DNA of 64,000 bases from JADFGZ01 sp965222345 (lineage in GTDB: Bacteria > Acidobacteriota > Terriglobia > 2-12-FULL-54-10): NCBI GenBank assembly GCA_965222345.1, contig CBDCTS010000009.1, forward strand, positions 5,443-69,442. The letters are read 5' to 3'. This document shows, piece after piece, positions 46,931 to 56,611 of the stretch (positions are counted from its first letter, which is position 1; each line of letters opens with the position of its first letter). The notes under the pieces are model-generated. The model made no database searches. It worked only from the letters and a program-made list of their open reading frames with translations, and was not told where the DNA came from. Both the position numbers and the translations under genes were made by a program.

Positions 46931-48841
46931 ATGGAAAGAATAAGAAGAACGATGTTATTCGGTGTCAGTCTCTTCTTGCTCTGTGGGTTGGCCGGCGCCC
47001 AGAACACGGTTACTGTCCCGGAAGAAATTGTAACCTACCCCAACATGATTATTCACAACGGCAAGATTGCCACCATGGATGACACCTCCGTCGGCCTGAA
47101 CACTTCGCCGGGAAGCTCCGCCGAAGCGATGGCCGTCCTGGATGACAAAATCCTGGCAATCGGGAGCAATGCACAGATTTTGCGTTTAGCCGGCCCCCAA
47201 ACTGACAGGATTGATCTGAAAGGCAGGACGGTGATTCCCGGCATCGTGAACACCCATGTTCATATCCATAACGACGAATTGAACTACTGGGTAGGCCAGA
47301 ATCCGGAGGTGCTGGCGGAACTGGCGGAGGCCTACAATATATCTGGCCTAACGGATGCAGAATTGGAGCAAGGGATCAAGCTGGCGGTTCAGGAACATGT
47401 CGGCAAAACCGCCCCAGGCCGTTGGGCCTTTATTGATGTAGGAACCAGCGGCGGAGGCGGCTCGGGAATGGGCCTGGGCGTGGCGTTCTTGGCAGGGAAC
47501 AAGTTCACCAAGCAGATGTTGGACCAACTGGCCCCGGACCACCCCTTGATACTTCAATCTCACCCCTCCTATGTGGCGAATACTGCGTTCGTGGGCGCCG
47601 TGGAAAAGCTCTACGGCTCCGAACTTTCGCTCGAGGCGGCCGGAATCGATGAGCACGGAAGAGTCCGAGGCACGGCGCCCCAGTACAAACGGGGTTTGAT
47701 CATCGATCAGTATTTCAATACCAGGGTAGGTGAGCTCGCCGAGATCGTCGAGCAGAGCCTGGCCAAAAACGCTGCCTTGGGAGTGACCACTTTCTCCTCC
47801 CACATCATGGGCCTGCGGTTTCTGGATGCCTTCAACATGCTGGTTCGGCAAAAGCGTATGCCGATCCGCTTCGCTTATACGCACTGGTTTGGTTTCCAGG
47901 CAGGCTATTCAGAAACGACCAACTTCTACCGGCGAATGGGCGACATGGCCGGCATGGGGGACGACTATATGTGGCAGGCTGCCGTGGGTCTGGGAAGCGT
48001 TGATTCCGGCCCACCCCGGTTTTGTTCCACCATGGAAGCCCCGCGGGCCGTGAAGGAAATGGAATGGTGCCAAAATGACTCCGGCAGCATTGCCTACGAG
48101 GCGACGCGGACGGCGATTGCCAACTACCAGCGAGTCGCCGTGGGCCATGCCTATGCGGACAAGGCAGTTGATTATTTCATGGACGCCATAGAGCATGCGA
48201 TGCGCGACAATCCCGCGATCACGCTGGATTATATCCGCTCGCGACGCTTTACTTCCGACCACTGCGGTTTCTATCCGCGCAAGGAGCAGCTTCCCCGCAT
48301 GGCCAAGCTGGGGATGATGATCAGTTGCGGAGGGAATGTGCTGAGCCGAAGTTACCCCTGGCTGCAGAAATATCGCCCCGAATACGCCAACCGGATCGCG
48401 CCGGCCCGAAGCGCCATCGAAGGGGGAGTGATCGTGACCGTGGAGGGTAGCGGGGTAAGCGGCAACGTAGGCCGCCCTTACTTTAGCTCTGCCTCTAATT
48501 TTATAACCCGGAATACCGAATATGGAGTCAAGGTAGCCCCGGAGGAGGCCATTGACCGCATTACTCTGATGAAGATGATGACTTCCTGGCCTGCGCGTTT
48601 TGTTCTCAAGGAGGACGTGTTGGGGACACTCGAGCCCGGAAAATTCGCCGACTTCGTAGTGCTGAGTAAAGACTATTTCACCGTGCCTGTGGAGGAATTT
48701 GCGGAGATCCTGCCGCTCATGACGGTAGTGGGAGGGAAGGTCGAGGTGTTGCGTAGCGAGTTTGCCCAAGAGTTGGGTCGCGGCACGATAGGACCCCAGA
48801 TCGAGTTCAGAACCGGACGCCGCTACTCGGAGCCGGAGTAA
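46931..48841 (+). CDS. secreted amidohydrolase (distant paralog of the array)
   Basis: I start at ATG 46931, with the ribosome site ctaaggagg 10 nt before. The product has 636 residues. A signal peptide (MLFGVSLFLLCGLAGAQ) precedes the amidohydrolase fold with IVNTHVHIHN (HxH near 120), FTSDHCGFYPRKEQLPRMAK near 440, and the end LEPGKFADFVVLSKDYF. It has a Gly-rich loop (GTSGGGGSGMGLG near 178) absent in the 32-38 kb paralogs, and a C-terminal tail. It lies 350 nt after the receptor gene on the same strand. Substrate unknown. Confidence 0.85.
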   Translation: MERIRRTMLFGVSLFLLCGLAGAQNTVTVPEEIVTYPNMIIHNGKIATMDDTSVGLNTSPGSSAEAMAVLDDKILAIGSNAQILRLAGPQTDRIDLKGRTVIPGIVNTHVHIHNDELNYWVGQNPEVLAELAEAYNISGLTDAELEQGIKLAVQEHVGKTAPGRWAFIDVGTSGGGGSGMGLGVAFLAGNKFTKQMLDQLAPDHPLILQSHPSYVANTAFVGAVEKLYGSELSLEAAGIDEHGRVRGTAPQYKRGLIIDQYFNTRVGELAEIVEQSLAKNAALGVTTFSSHIMGLRFLDAFNMLVRQKRMPIRFAYTHWFGFQAGYSETTNFYRRMGDMAGMGDDYMWQAAVGLGSVDSGPPRFCSTMEAPRAVKEMEWCQNDSGSIAYEATRTAIANYQRVAVGHAYADKAVDYFMDAIEHAMRDNPAITLDYIRSRRFTSDHCGFYPRKEQLPRMAKLGMMISCGGNVLSRSYPWLQKYRPEYANRIAPARSAIEGGVIVTVEGSGVSGNVGRPYFSSASNFITRNTEYGVKVAPEEAIDRITLMKMMTSWPARFVLKEDVLGTLEPGKFADFVVLSKDYFTVPVEEFAEILPLMTVVGGKVEVLRSEFAQELGRGTIGPQIEFRTGRRYSEPE

Positions 48842-49216
48842 TAGCGGGAGCTGTTTTGTTCTCGGGGGGTTCCGGGCCAGTCCCGGGGTTTGTTCCCAAT
48901 TGGGATCGAACGATCCGGAGGTGCGCTTTAGGACCCCTCGAACCCAAGAATCGCGATTGAAAACAGGGAGAAAAGGGTGCTTCCGCCACCCAGTTTTGTT
49001 ACGTCGCCAGAGGTATTCCGTCATTGCCGGCAGCGCCTGAGATGGTGGCTTGTGGGAACACGAAAATGACCTTTCGCGATGTAAGACAAATCAAGGCCAA
49101 CAAGAAGATCTTCCTGAATGTTAGCCGCTACTTGGTCTGGTCTGCTCCCCGAAAACTAAACCGATGTTGATGTCAGGGATTCGGTAGATTCTCGAAAGGA
49201 CAGGAGGGTGTACCGA
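48842..49216. other. non-coding stretch before an IS3 remnant
   Basis: About 375 nt without a gene. The right part (about 49160-49216) resembles the left end of an IS3 element leading to orfA. Nothing else is recognisable. Confidence 0.35.
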
Positions 49217-49342
49217 ATGAAGAGATCACGATTTACGGAACGTCAGATTGCCTTTGCCCTGCAGCAGGCAGAGGCGGGGACTCCGGTGCTGGAAGTGTGC
49301 CGCAAGATGGGGATCACAGAACAGACCTTCTATCGATGGAAT
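49217..49342 (+). pseudogene. IS3-family OrfA remnant
   Basis: From ATG 49217 (ribosome site aggaggg) the frame reads MKRSRFTERQIAFALQQAEA and ends its homology at QTFYRW (about 49342), after which it continues as unrelated sequence. The coiled coil and OrfB are missing. It is related to, but distinct from, the IS3 copy at 41.2 kb. It is the 5' end of an element deleted up to the ankyrin gene. Confidence 0.75.
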
Positions 49343-49376
49343 TCGTTCCCTACAACCACAGCACATCAAGAAGAAT

Positions 49377-51044
49377 TCAGTCGTCTTGTCGCTGCAATGG
49401 ATAGCGACTAGGAGCGGCCCTTTTCGCCGCTCCAACATCCAATGCGTTATCGGAAAGCGGTTGCGCCCCGAGGCTGAGTAGTAAAGCTGCCGTATCCTTA
49501 TGAGGCGGCGGTTGCTGCCAAAACCGTTTGTCGAACGGATCCGAAAGTCTCTCGGGATCTCCCATTGCGATACTCAAAGGCGTCTGGCCAAACTTGTCTT
49601 CTGCGTTTATGTCAGCACCTCTTTCCACCAAGAACTTGATGATTTCATTTGCTCCGATGTAGGCGGCACCATGGAGCGCCGCCCGGTTTCCTAATGTCAC
49701 CTCCTGAACCTGATTGCCCAGTTCCACGGTTAGCATGACAGCTTGCAAAGCGCTCTCCTGGGTGCGACCTGCAGGTTCCAGCTTCAACCCCAGTCCAGCG
49801 GCCACCATCAGAGGTGTTGCACCTTCTTCGGTGGGCATCCGGGGATCAGCACCATTCGAAAGAAATAATCGCATCATCCCAATGTCCCCTGCGGCGGCCG
49901 CCAGGAAGAAAGGGGTTGCGCCTTTCTGCCGGATCTGCGGAAGAGCAATCCCTCCTCGATGGGAAAAGGGTGGATAATTAAACGGAGCTGTACCTTTCGC
50001 GATTCGCGCATCCGGATCGGCTCCACGGGCGAGCAGAGCCTTGGCCAGGATAGGCATGTTTTTGTGGTACCAAAGATGATCGGTCGGAGTTCGCAACCTA
50101 GCAGCGGCGATAGCCTGCAAACCCTCTTGGACTGCCCAATGAAGGGGAGTTATTCCCCAACCGTCGCTGGCATTGGGGTCCGCTCCTTTCTCTAGGAAAA
50201 AGATTGCGACATCCTCCTGGCCGCTGGCACTTGCTACCAGCAGCGGGCTTCCATCCGGTCCCTGCGCGTTCACGTTCGCCCCGGCCGATACCAAGCGGCG
50301 AGCGGATTCCAGATCTCCCTCACGTGCGGCAAACATGAGGGGCGTGTACCCGCCCCTGGAACTGGCTGGATCTAAATGGAAATCGTTCGGGTCATGTCTA
50401 TCTGGACGACCCTTAACGTGATCAAACAACCCCCACGTATAGTATTGAGGAGGCTTGAAACCGGGCACTAGATGCGTCGTGGCCTTCACATCAGCCCCGT
50501 GCTCAATCAGAACCTGCACGATTTCCGGTCGGCGCTGTCCGGCTGCCCACATCAAAGCGGTTTGTCCACGCCGTGTCGCAGCGTTCACGTTCGCCCCGCC
50601 TGAAATAAGCGCATTGATGGCATCCAATCCGGCGGAGCGGGCGCAACGCATGATCGGTGCCTCTCCGGCCCATTGAGCAGCATTGGGATTGGCTCCCGAT
50701 TTGATAAATTTCAGAACCATTACATCATTTCCGTTACCGCAAGCCATCAAGAGAGGAGTCACTCCGTAATCATTCGCCAAGTTCACATCCGCACCGGCGG
50801 CCAATAAAAAATCCGCCATTTCCAATTCATCCAAGTGGGCAGCCCAAGCAAGAGCCGTCGAGCCGTCCGGCTGGGCGCTGTTGACATCTGCACCTTGACG
50901 CAGTAGGGAACGCACAGCATCTTGATCCTTGCCTTTTGCCGCGTTCACTAGCCGGAGATCACCGCTGTCGGCAGCGAAAAGCGTCACCCCCACCAACAGA
51001 ACCATCACCATAGCTAGATTCAGGAATTTTCCGATGTGTCCCAT
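49377..51044 (-). CDS. secreted ankyrin-repeat protein
   Basis: The 555-residue product has an N-terminal signal peptide (LAMVMVLLVGVTLFAADS) and about ten ankyrin repeats across its length. Examples are DGSTALAWAAHLDELEMADF, RGQTALMWAAGQRRPEIVQV, GYTPLMFAAREGDLESARRL and GWGITPLHWAVQEGLQ. Two spacers interrupt the repeats at about 205-235 and 330-360. Ankyrin repeats bind proteins, and the partner is unknown. It is transcribed after the DUF1552 and DUF1592-type pair, a grouping common in Acidobacteriota. Confidence 0.85.
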   Translation of the reverse strand: MGHIGKFLNLAMVMVLLVGVTLFAADSGDLRLVNAAKGKDQDAVRSLLRQGADVNSAQPDGSTALAWAAHLDELEMADFLLAAGADVNLANDYGVTPLLMACGNGNDVMVLKFIKSGANPNAAQWAGEAPIMRCARSAGLDAINALISGGANVNAATRRGQTALMWAAGQRRPEIVQVLIEHGADVKATTHLVPGFKPPQYYTWGLFDHVKGRPDRHDPNDFHLDPASSRGGYTPLMFAAREGDLESARRLVSAGANVNAQGPDGSPLLVASASGQEDVAIFFLEKGADPNASDGWGITPLHWAVQEGLQAIAAARLRTPTDHLWYHKNMPILAKALLARGADPDARIAKGTAPFNYPPFSHRGGIALPQIRQKGATPFFLAAAAGDIGMMRLFLSNGADPRMPTEEGATPLMVAAGLGLKLEPAGRTQESALQAVMLTVELGNQVQEVTLGNRAALHGAAYIGANEIIKFLVERGADINAEDKFGQTPLSIAMGDPERLSDPFDKRFWQQPPPHKDTAALLLSLGAQPLSDNALDVGAAKRAAPSRYPLQRQDD

Positions 51045-51094
51045 CGTGCCCCCTTGTCTGGAGTCAGGCCCTCAATAGCTCTCTCTCCATCACC

Positions 51095-52444
51095 CTAAGC
51101 CATAGAGAGCACATCAAGCTTGTCTGTGCTGTCAGCAAACTGCTCCAAATGAACTCCTACCCGATCTAGTAGCCCCAGATGCAGGTTAGCCATTGGGGTA
51201 TCCATCGGATACTTGATGTGACGCCCTCCCTTGAGGCTCCCTCCGGCACCGCCGACTACGATGAGCGGCAGGTCAGTGGATTTGTGAAGATTGCCGTCGC
51301 TCAAGCCGCTGCCGAAGAGAATAGCGACATGATCCAGCAGGGTCCCGTCACCTTCCGGCGTGGAGTGCAACTTCTCAACGAAATGCGCAAACAATTTGCT
51401 CTGAAAGAGATCGATTTGCTCAACCCTGGCCATCATGTTTGGATCACCCTGATGATGGGACAAAGCATGGTGCCCTTCGTCAATTCCGATCTCACGGTAC
51501 GCCCGCTCGCTCTTTTCGTGAGACATCTGGAACGTAATGACGCGTGTCATGTCCGTCTGAAAGGCGAGCACCTGAATATCGAACATCAGTTTGGCATGCG
51601 CATCATATGTGGGTTGTGCACCCGTTGGACGTTCCATCAGAGGCGTGTTAGATGTAGATGCGGTCTGTTCCTCGGCCCTTTGAATCCTCCGCTCAACGTC
51701 CCGAATACCTTCAAGATATTCTGAAAGTTTGTTCCGGTCGCTCGGCCCAATTTTTCCTAGCAAACGATTGATATCTTGAGAAACGAAATCCAGGATGCTC
51801 CGGTGCTGTTTTAGTCGAGCCAGCCGCTCCTCGGGATCTGTTGTTTCGCCGTCGCCAAACAGGCGTTCAAACACTGCTCTCGGGTTGCTTTCCATAGGAA
51901 GTGGCGTTGTCGCGCTCCGCCAGGAGATCGTGTTCGTGTAGGCATCGTTTACAGGCGTGTCGCCGCCCCCCAGTAGCCCAACGGCGTCCATCGCGAGTTC
52001 AAGGGATGCCAGCTGAGTGTAGTTGCCCAGTTCTTGCGCAGCAATCTGGTCGGCAGTGATGCCCAGTTGCCCGTTTTTCCCGCGAACGCCCGAGAGGTAT
52101 GCGGCACTGGCAGCTCCGTGATTCCCCATTGCCTCACCTGGCCTCGACACAGCCGCCATATTAGAGAGCCCGCTCAGGACGAGCACATGCTTGCTGAAGG
52201 GCGCCAGCGGATCGAGTGTTTGGGGCAATTCAGAAAATGTACCCTCCACAGGTGGTGTCCACTTGCTCATAATTCTTCCGTTCGGAAGATAGATCATGCA
52301 CAGGCGAACCGGCGATTTCGCCGTCATGTCGTCGCTCGCGGAAGCAAACGCCGGCACCATCGAATCCAACAACGGCAAAGCTAAAGTTGCACCTGCTCCG
52401 CGTAAAAATGTACGCCGAGGGATGGCTTTCTTAATATTGATCAT
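51095..52444 (-). CDS. DUF1552 domain protein with Tat signal
   Basis: I start at ATG 52444, giving 449 residues. A twin-arginine signal (PRRTFLRGAGATLALPLLDS) precedes the DUF1552 body with RLCMIYLPNGRIMSKWTPP, a HGAASAAYLSG loop, GHHALSHHQGDP and AILFGSGLSDGNLHKSTDLP. The family is secreted and of unknown function. The DUF1592-type cytochrome gene ends overlapping this start as ATGA, showing translational coupling. It probably acts with that cytochrome in the periplasm. Confidence 0.85.
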   Translation of the reverse strand: MINIKKAIPRRTFLRGAGATLALPLLDSMVPAFASASDDMTAKSPVRLCMIYLPNGRIMSKWTPPVEGTFSELPQTLDPLAPFSKHVLVLSGLSNMAAVSRPGEAMGNHGAASAAYLSGVRGKNGQLGITADQIAAQELGNYTQLASLELAMDAVGLLGGGDTPVNDAYTNTISWRSATTPLPMESNPRAVFERLFGDGETTDPEERLARLKQHRSILDFVSQDINRLLGKIGPSDRNKLSEYLEGIRDVERRIQRAEEQTASTSNTPLMERPTGAQPTYDAHAKLMFDIQVLAFQTDMTRVITFQMSHEKSERAYREIGIDEGHHALSHHQGDPNMMARVEQIDLFQSKLFAHFVEKLHSTPEGDGTLLDHVAILFGSGLSDGNLHKSTDLPLIVVGGAGGSLKGGRHIKYPMDTPMANLHLGLLDRVGVHLEQFADSTDKLDVLSMA

Positions 52445-54879
52445 GGTTGTTCTGACCTCCTCATCTGAAATGGTGTACTCTCGACGATACCCAGAACCAG
52501 CGCCGACCACCGGTAGTTGCTGGACTTGGCCTTCCGCAAAATCTCCCGGACAGTGGGGGCATCGTATTCGCCAAGTCCCCGTCCCAGGGCGTAAATGAGA
52601 AGCTTTTCGGTAATAGTCTGGGCTACCTGATCACCGCGTTTCTCTAAGATCGTAGTTAATTCAGCCGGACCGCTAAACTTTGCCCCGTCTGGTAGCAATC
52701 CCGACGGATCGATTGGTGTGCCACCCTCGTCATCTCGCCATTTGCCCAGCGCGTCGAAATTATCGAGCGCAAGACCCAACGGGTCCATCCTCGCATGGCA
52801 ACTCGCGCAGACCGAATTCGTCCGGTGCAGATCGAGACGCTGGCGCATTGTCAGAGCCTTACCTTCCTTGTCCGTGGTCTCATCTTTTAGAGATGGGACG
52901 TTGGGAGGAGGGGGAGGAGGGGGCGTCCCGAGCAGGTTCTCCAGCACCCATTTTCCTCGCAGCGTTGGCGACGTCCGGTTGGCGTACGACGTTACCGTCA
53001 GAATGCCCGCCTTACCCAAAAGGCCTTTCCGGTTCTTGTCCTTCAAGGACACCCGCCGGAAATGGCTGCCGTAAACGCCGGGGATTCCATAGTGCTGGGC
53101 AAGACGCTCGTTGAGGAACGTATAATCCGCGCTCAGCAAGTCCATCACCGTGCGATCTTCGTCCGCGATGCTCGCGACAAAGAGTTCCGTTTCGCGATGG
53201 AACGCCTCACGCAGGCTGTCATCGAAATAAGGATAGGCCCTAGGATCGGGGGTGACCCGTAGCATGTTGCGCAGGAGGAGCCATTGGCCGGCAAAATTCT
53301 TCATCAGCACCTCTGAGCGCTGATCCTTCATCATCCGACGCACTTGTTGCTTGAGAACTGTGGGATCTTTGAGCTTGCCGCCGACAGCCAAATCTAAAAG
53401 TTCGTCGTCGGGAATACTGCTCCAGAGGAAAAACGATAATCGAGAGGCCAGTTCAAGATCACTTACTGGATGGGCGGTTGCCCTGACTCCGTTATTGGGA
53501 TCTTGCTCAATTCGGAAGAGGAACTCTGCACTCACCAGGATTCCCTGTAACGCTGTCCTGATTCCTGCCTCAAATCCCCCATCACTCCGGCCATTTTGAA
53601 ACAGTTCGAGCAATGGATTGATGTCCTGCTCCGTTACCGGTCGCCGGTAAGCACGCCGGGCGAGGCTTGAGAGAATGTTGCGGGCGCAGGGTTCTTCTTC
53701 ATGAATGGCACTTGGATAGCATGAGAAGACCCTATGACGGCTGGGCGTTTCGCCGAGCCCTTGGGCGTTATATGGACCGGAAATTCCAACGGCCGCAATT
53801 AGCGGATCTCCTCCTTTGTAGTCGCCGCGATCGGCGAAAAGACTCTGAAGATTCCGAGGCATTAGAACTGTTTCCGGCTCGACATATTCTTTAAGGAATG
53901 AGACTCCCACTAGATGCGGTCCTGCAGAAACCTCAAAACGGACTTCCAAGCCCAGATCGGCACCAAATTCGTACTTCTCCTGGTCGGGATCTCCCTTGTA
54001 ATCCTTGTTTACGAAAGTGTAAATCGGTCCCGATTTGCCCTTGTGCTCTCCACCGACGTTGATTAACTTGAGTCTCGCGCCATCCAGTCGGATGTCCACT
54101 TGATGCGGCTCGCCCAATCCCCGAATATAGTTATCGAGGTTTCGCGTCAAGCGAATGTTGATGACGTATTCGCCATCTGCGGGAAAATTGTGCCGTACTG
54201 AGATTCCACCACGAGAGCCAAATGGCAGATCCTCGCTCATTCTGTCATGCTGGGTGAGCTTTTCGGGTACAGTGTACATCTCTGTCGCCGGCCGGACGCT
54301 CGGAGTTCCGATGGCCAAGCGGCTGATCTTGTCAGCTGCTGCAACGTATTTTTCGGTGAGCAATGGCGACACCGACAAAACCTCCGCGATGTTGTCAAAA
54401 CCGTAACTGGAATCTTCCGCTGGAAGCAACTGCTCGCTATCGATCTCGACTTCCAATAGATCGCGAATGGCGTTGGCGTATTCCAGCCTGTTGAGCCGAT
54501 GTGCGGGCCTACTGCCAGGATTGGGCTCGGTCGCCGCGATCTGATCGAGTTCGAGTTCTAGGTACGTGGCGAAGGAGTCATAGGTGGTTTTATCCGGCCG
54601 CGGCATCCCGGCCGGGGGCATCGCCCCTGTCCGAAGTTTCCGCACCACCTTTTCCAAAATCGGCGCGTTCTTCCCCACATTGCTAAGATCTATTCCCTCA
54701 AGGATGAGATCGGCCGTCTGGAGCCTTTCATTGTGGCAGGTTACGCAGTAGCGATCGAGTACCGCGCGGTATTGCGAGGCGGGTGGAGCAGCGGGGCTAG
54801 AGGACTGCTGCTGGGCTGCCTGAAGGAAGCCGACCCCGACCAACACGATTCCCATCCAGCCCAAGGCGGTTCTTAACAT
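52441..54879 (-). CDS. planctomycete-type cytochrome with DUF1587/1595/1592/1588/1585 domains
   Basis: The 812-residue product has a signal peptide (about 1-22) and a PSD1-type heme site RYCVTCHNERLQTADL near 47. In order I see a DUF1587-like segment (PAHRLNRLEYANAIRDLLEV), DUF1595 (SLARRAYRRPVTEQDINPLL), DUF1592 (LELASRLSFFLWSSIPDDEL), DUF1588 (RKGLLGKAGILTVTSYANRT) and DUF1585 (LLIYALGRGLGEYD). The first is a c-type heme protein domain, and the rest are of unknown function. A second CxxCH (SVCASCHARMDPLG) lies near 700. It is overlapped by the DUF1552 gene. Confidence 0.87.
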   Translation of the reverse strand: MLRTALGWMGIVLVGVGFLQAAQQQSSSPAAPPASQYRAVLDRYCVTCHNERLQTADLILEGIDLSNVGKNAPILEKVVRKLRTGAMPPAGMPRPDKTTYDSFATYLELELDQIAATEPNPGSRPAHRLNRLEYANAIRDLLEVEIDSEQLLPAEDSSYGFDNIAEVLSVSPLLTEKYVAAADKISRLAIGTPSVRPATEMYTVPEKLTQHDRMSEDLPFGSRGGISVRHNFPADGEYVINIRLTRNLDNYIRGLGEPHQVDIRLDGARLKLINVGGEHKGKSGPIYTFVNKDYKGDPDQEKYEFGADLGLEVRFEVSAGPHLVGVSFLKEYVEPETVLMPRNLQSLFADRGDYKGGDPLIAAVGISGPYNAQGLGETPSRHRVFSCYPSAIHEEEPCARNILSSLARRAYRRPVTEQDINPLLELFQNGRSDGGFEAGIRTALQGILVSAEFLFRIEQDPNNGVRATAHPVSDLELASRLSFFLWSSIPDDELLDLAVGGKLKDPTVLKQQVRRMMKDQRSEVLMKNFAGQWLLLRNMLRVTPDPRAYPYFDDSLREAFHRETELFVASIADEDRTVMDLLSADYTFLNERLAQHYGIPGVYGSHFRRVSLKDKNRKGLLGKAGILTVTSYANRTSPTLRGKWVLENLLGTPPPPPPPNVPSLKDETTDKEGKALTMRQRLDLHRTNSVCASCHARMDPLGLALDNFDALGKWRDDEGGTPIDPSGLLPDGAKFSGPAELTTILEKRGDQVAQTITEKLLIYALGRGLGEYDAPTVREILRKAKSSNYRWSALVLGIVESTPFQMRRSEQP

Positions 54880-55015
54880 ATGATTTGACCCTTCCAGGTA
54901 GCCAAGTGGGCGGAATTGTTAATGGCAAGCATCCGGAACATCCCGCCGATCTCTTCCTCTTATAATTGCTATCTAACACACTAATATAAAGCATGTCAAG
55001 AAAATAGCGATGGCT

Positions 55016-56430
55016 TGTCGTTAGCACATGATATATCCGGTCTAATTAACATGTGAAATGTCCGCTTTGAGCGGCGTAGGGTAGGGCTTTTTGCCAGGAG
55101 GTGGCATGAAGTTCTACTCGGAAGCTGCGATGGAGCGGGCGATGAAGATACAAGAAGTAATTTTGCGAGCGATAGGGAAGCGGATCAACTGGTGGCAGGC
55201 AGCCGAGATCATCGGGATCAGCGACCGGCAGATGAGGCGGTGGCGCAGCCGGTACGAGCAGTACGGCTACGACGGGCTGTTTGACCGGCGGCGGGGAAAG
55301 CCGAGTCCGCGGCGGGTACCCCTGGGGACGGTGGAGAAGGTGTTGGGGCTGTATCAGGAGAAGTACTTTGACTTCAACGTGCGGCACTTTCACGAAAAGC
55401 TGCGGGAAGAGCACGGCCTCCGGCTGAGCTACACCTGGGTGAAGCTGGCATTGCAAGGGGCGGGGCTAGTGAACAGGAGGCGGAAGCGGGGCCTGCACCG
55501 CCAGAGGCGGCCCCGGCGGCCGTTGCCGGGAATGCTGCTGCATCTGGATGGGAGCCAGCATCGGTGGTTTGTCGATGATCGCTGGTATGACCTGCTGGTG
55601 GTCCTGGATGATGCCAGCAGCGAGATTTACTATGCGCAACTGGTAGAGCAGGAATCGACGCGGACGGTGCTGGCTGCCCTGCGGGAGGTGGTCGAGCAGC
55701 AGGGGATCTTTTGCGCCCTTTATAGCGACCGGGCCAGTCATTTCTTCCTGACCCGGAAGGCGGGCGAGCCGGTGGATCGGCAACGGCTGACCCAGGTGGG
55801 CCGCGCCCTGCGGGAGCTGGGCATTCAGATGATTCCGGCCTATTCGCCGCAGGCGCGGGGACGCAGCGAGCGGAACTTCGGGACCTGGCAAGGGCGGCTG
55901 CCGCAGGAACTGCGCCTGCGGGGAATCATCACGCTAGAGGCAGCGAATCGGTTCCTGCGGGAGGGCTATATCGGGGAGTTCAACCGGCGCTTTGCCGTGC
56001 CGGCCACCCAACCAGGCAGCGCCTTTTTGCCGTCAGCCAGGCGGGAGTTAGAGCGAATCTTCTCGATCCAGCACCAGCGGATAGTGAATCGGGACAATAC
56101 GGTCAGTCTGGAGAACCGCCTCCTCCAGATCGAGAAAACTCCTTGGCGCGGGACTCTGGCGGGCTGCCGGGTGACCGTCTATGAACACCTGGATGGGACG
56201 TTAAGCATTGGCTATGGGCCGCACACGGTGGGCCGCTACTCCTCCGAGGGGGTGGCGATCCGGTGCGGCGGTCGGCGGCGGAGCCCTGTGGCTTCCCGAC
56301 AACACCATTTGGCGCTCACCTCCGTCGCCCTACGGGCTCCTTCGGTCAGCGCCAAATCACTTTCGGTAGAATCATGAAAGCGGACATTTCACTTGCTACA
56401 TATACCGGACATTTTAACTTGCTAACAACA
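55016..56430 (+). mobile_element. ISNCY-type insertion element
   Basis: The ends are imperfect inverted repeats of about 50 nt. The left one starts TGTCGTTAGC and contains GTGAAATGTCCGCTTT. The right one, inverted, starts TGTTGTTAGC and contains GTGAAATGTCCGCTTT. Both also carry a second, internal ATGTCCGG/ATATCCGG box, so each end has a paired motif. The element is about 1.41 kb with one transposase gene. The stop codon lies in the right repeat. No target duplication was seen. Confidence 0.75.
55106..56377 (+). CDS. ISNCY-family transposase
   Basis: I start at ATG 55106, with ccaggaggtgg upstream. The 423-residue product has a helix-turn-helix (INWWQAAEIIGISDRQMRRW), then a DDE core: LLHLDGSQHRWF, LYSDRASHFFLT and GRSERNFGTWQGRLPQEL. 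The C-terminal region is basic and ends inside the right inverted repeat. It seems intact. Confidence 0.85.
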   Translation: MKFYSEAAMERAMKIQEVILRAIGKRINWWQAAEIIGISDRQMRRWRSRYEQYGYDGLFDRRRGKPSPRRVPLGTVEKVLGLYQEKYFDFNVRHFHEKLREEHGLRLSYTWVKLALQGAGLVNRRRKRGLHRQRRPRRPLPGMLLHLDGSQHRWFVDDRWYDLLVVLDDASSEIYYAQLVEQESTRTVLAALREVVEQQGIFCALYSDRASHFFLTRKAGEPVDRQRLTQVGRALRELGIQMIPAYSPQARGRSERNFGTWQGRLPQELRLRGIITLEAANRFLREGYIGEFNRRFAVPATQPGSAFLPSARRELERIFSIQHQRIVNRDNTVSLENRLLQIEKTPWRGTLAGCRVTVYEHLDGTLSIGYGPHTVGRYSSEGVAIRCGGRRRSPVASRQHHLALTSVALRAPSVSAKSLSVES

Positions 56431-56535
56431 GAGCGCCGCGGTTGGGTGGCAAATTGGGCTGATTGGTGATAGCCTGTAACACCCAAAGCACGAGATTTCA
56501 CGGTTCTAAAATAAGCGCCGCAGAGCCTTTCCTGT

Positions 56536-56580
56536 AATCTCCGGGCCGGCTCACGCTCACGCTGGCCGGCAGGGGAGATT
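56536..56580 (+). promoter_or_regulatory. strong hairpin upstream of a heme-oxygenase-like gene
   Basis: AATCTCC pairs with GGAGATT, and inside it GCCGGC pairs with GCCGGC around a loop of about 14 nt. The structure ends about 32 nt before ATG 56612. It could be a leader hairpin, an attenuator or an interspersed repeat. I do not recognise a known riboswitch core. Confidence 0.4.
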
Positions 56581-56611
56581 TCCAGGAGCAAGAAGAGGGG
56601 GGACTGAACCA

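Noticed and set aside
56536..56580. Known riboswitch (for example TPP) upstream of the TenA-like gene
   Set aside because: The region is too short and has no CUGAGA or other core motif of a known riboswitch. Only a simple hairpin is visible.
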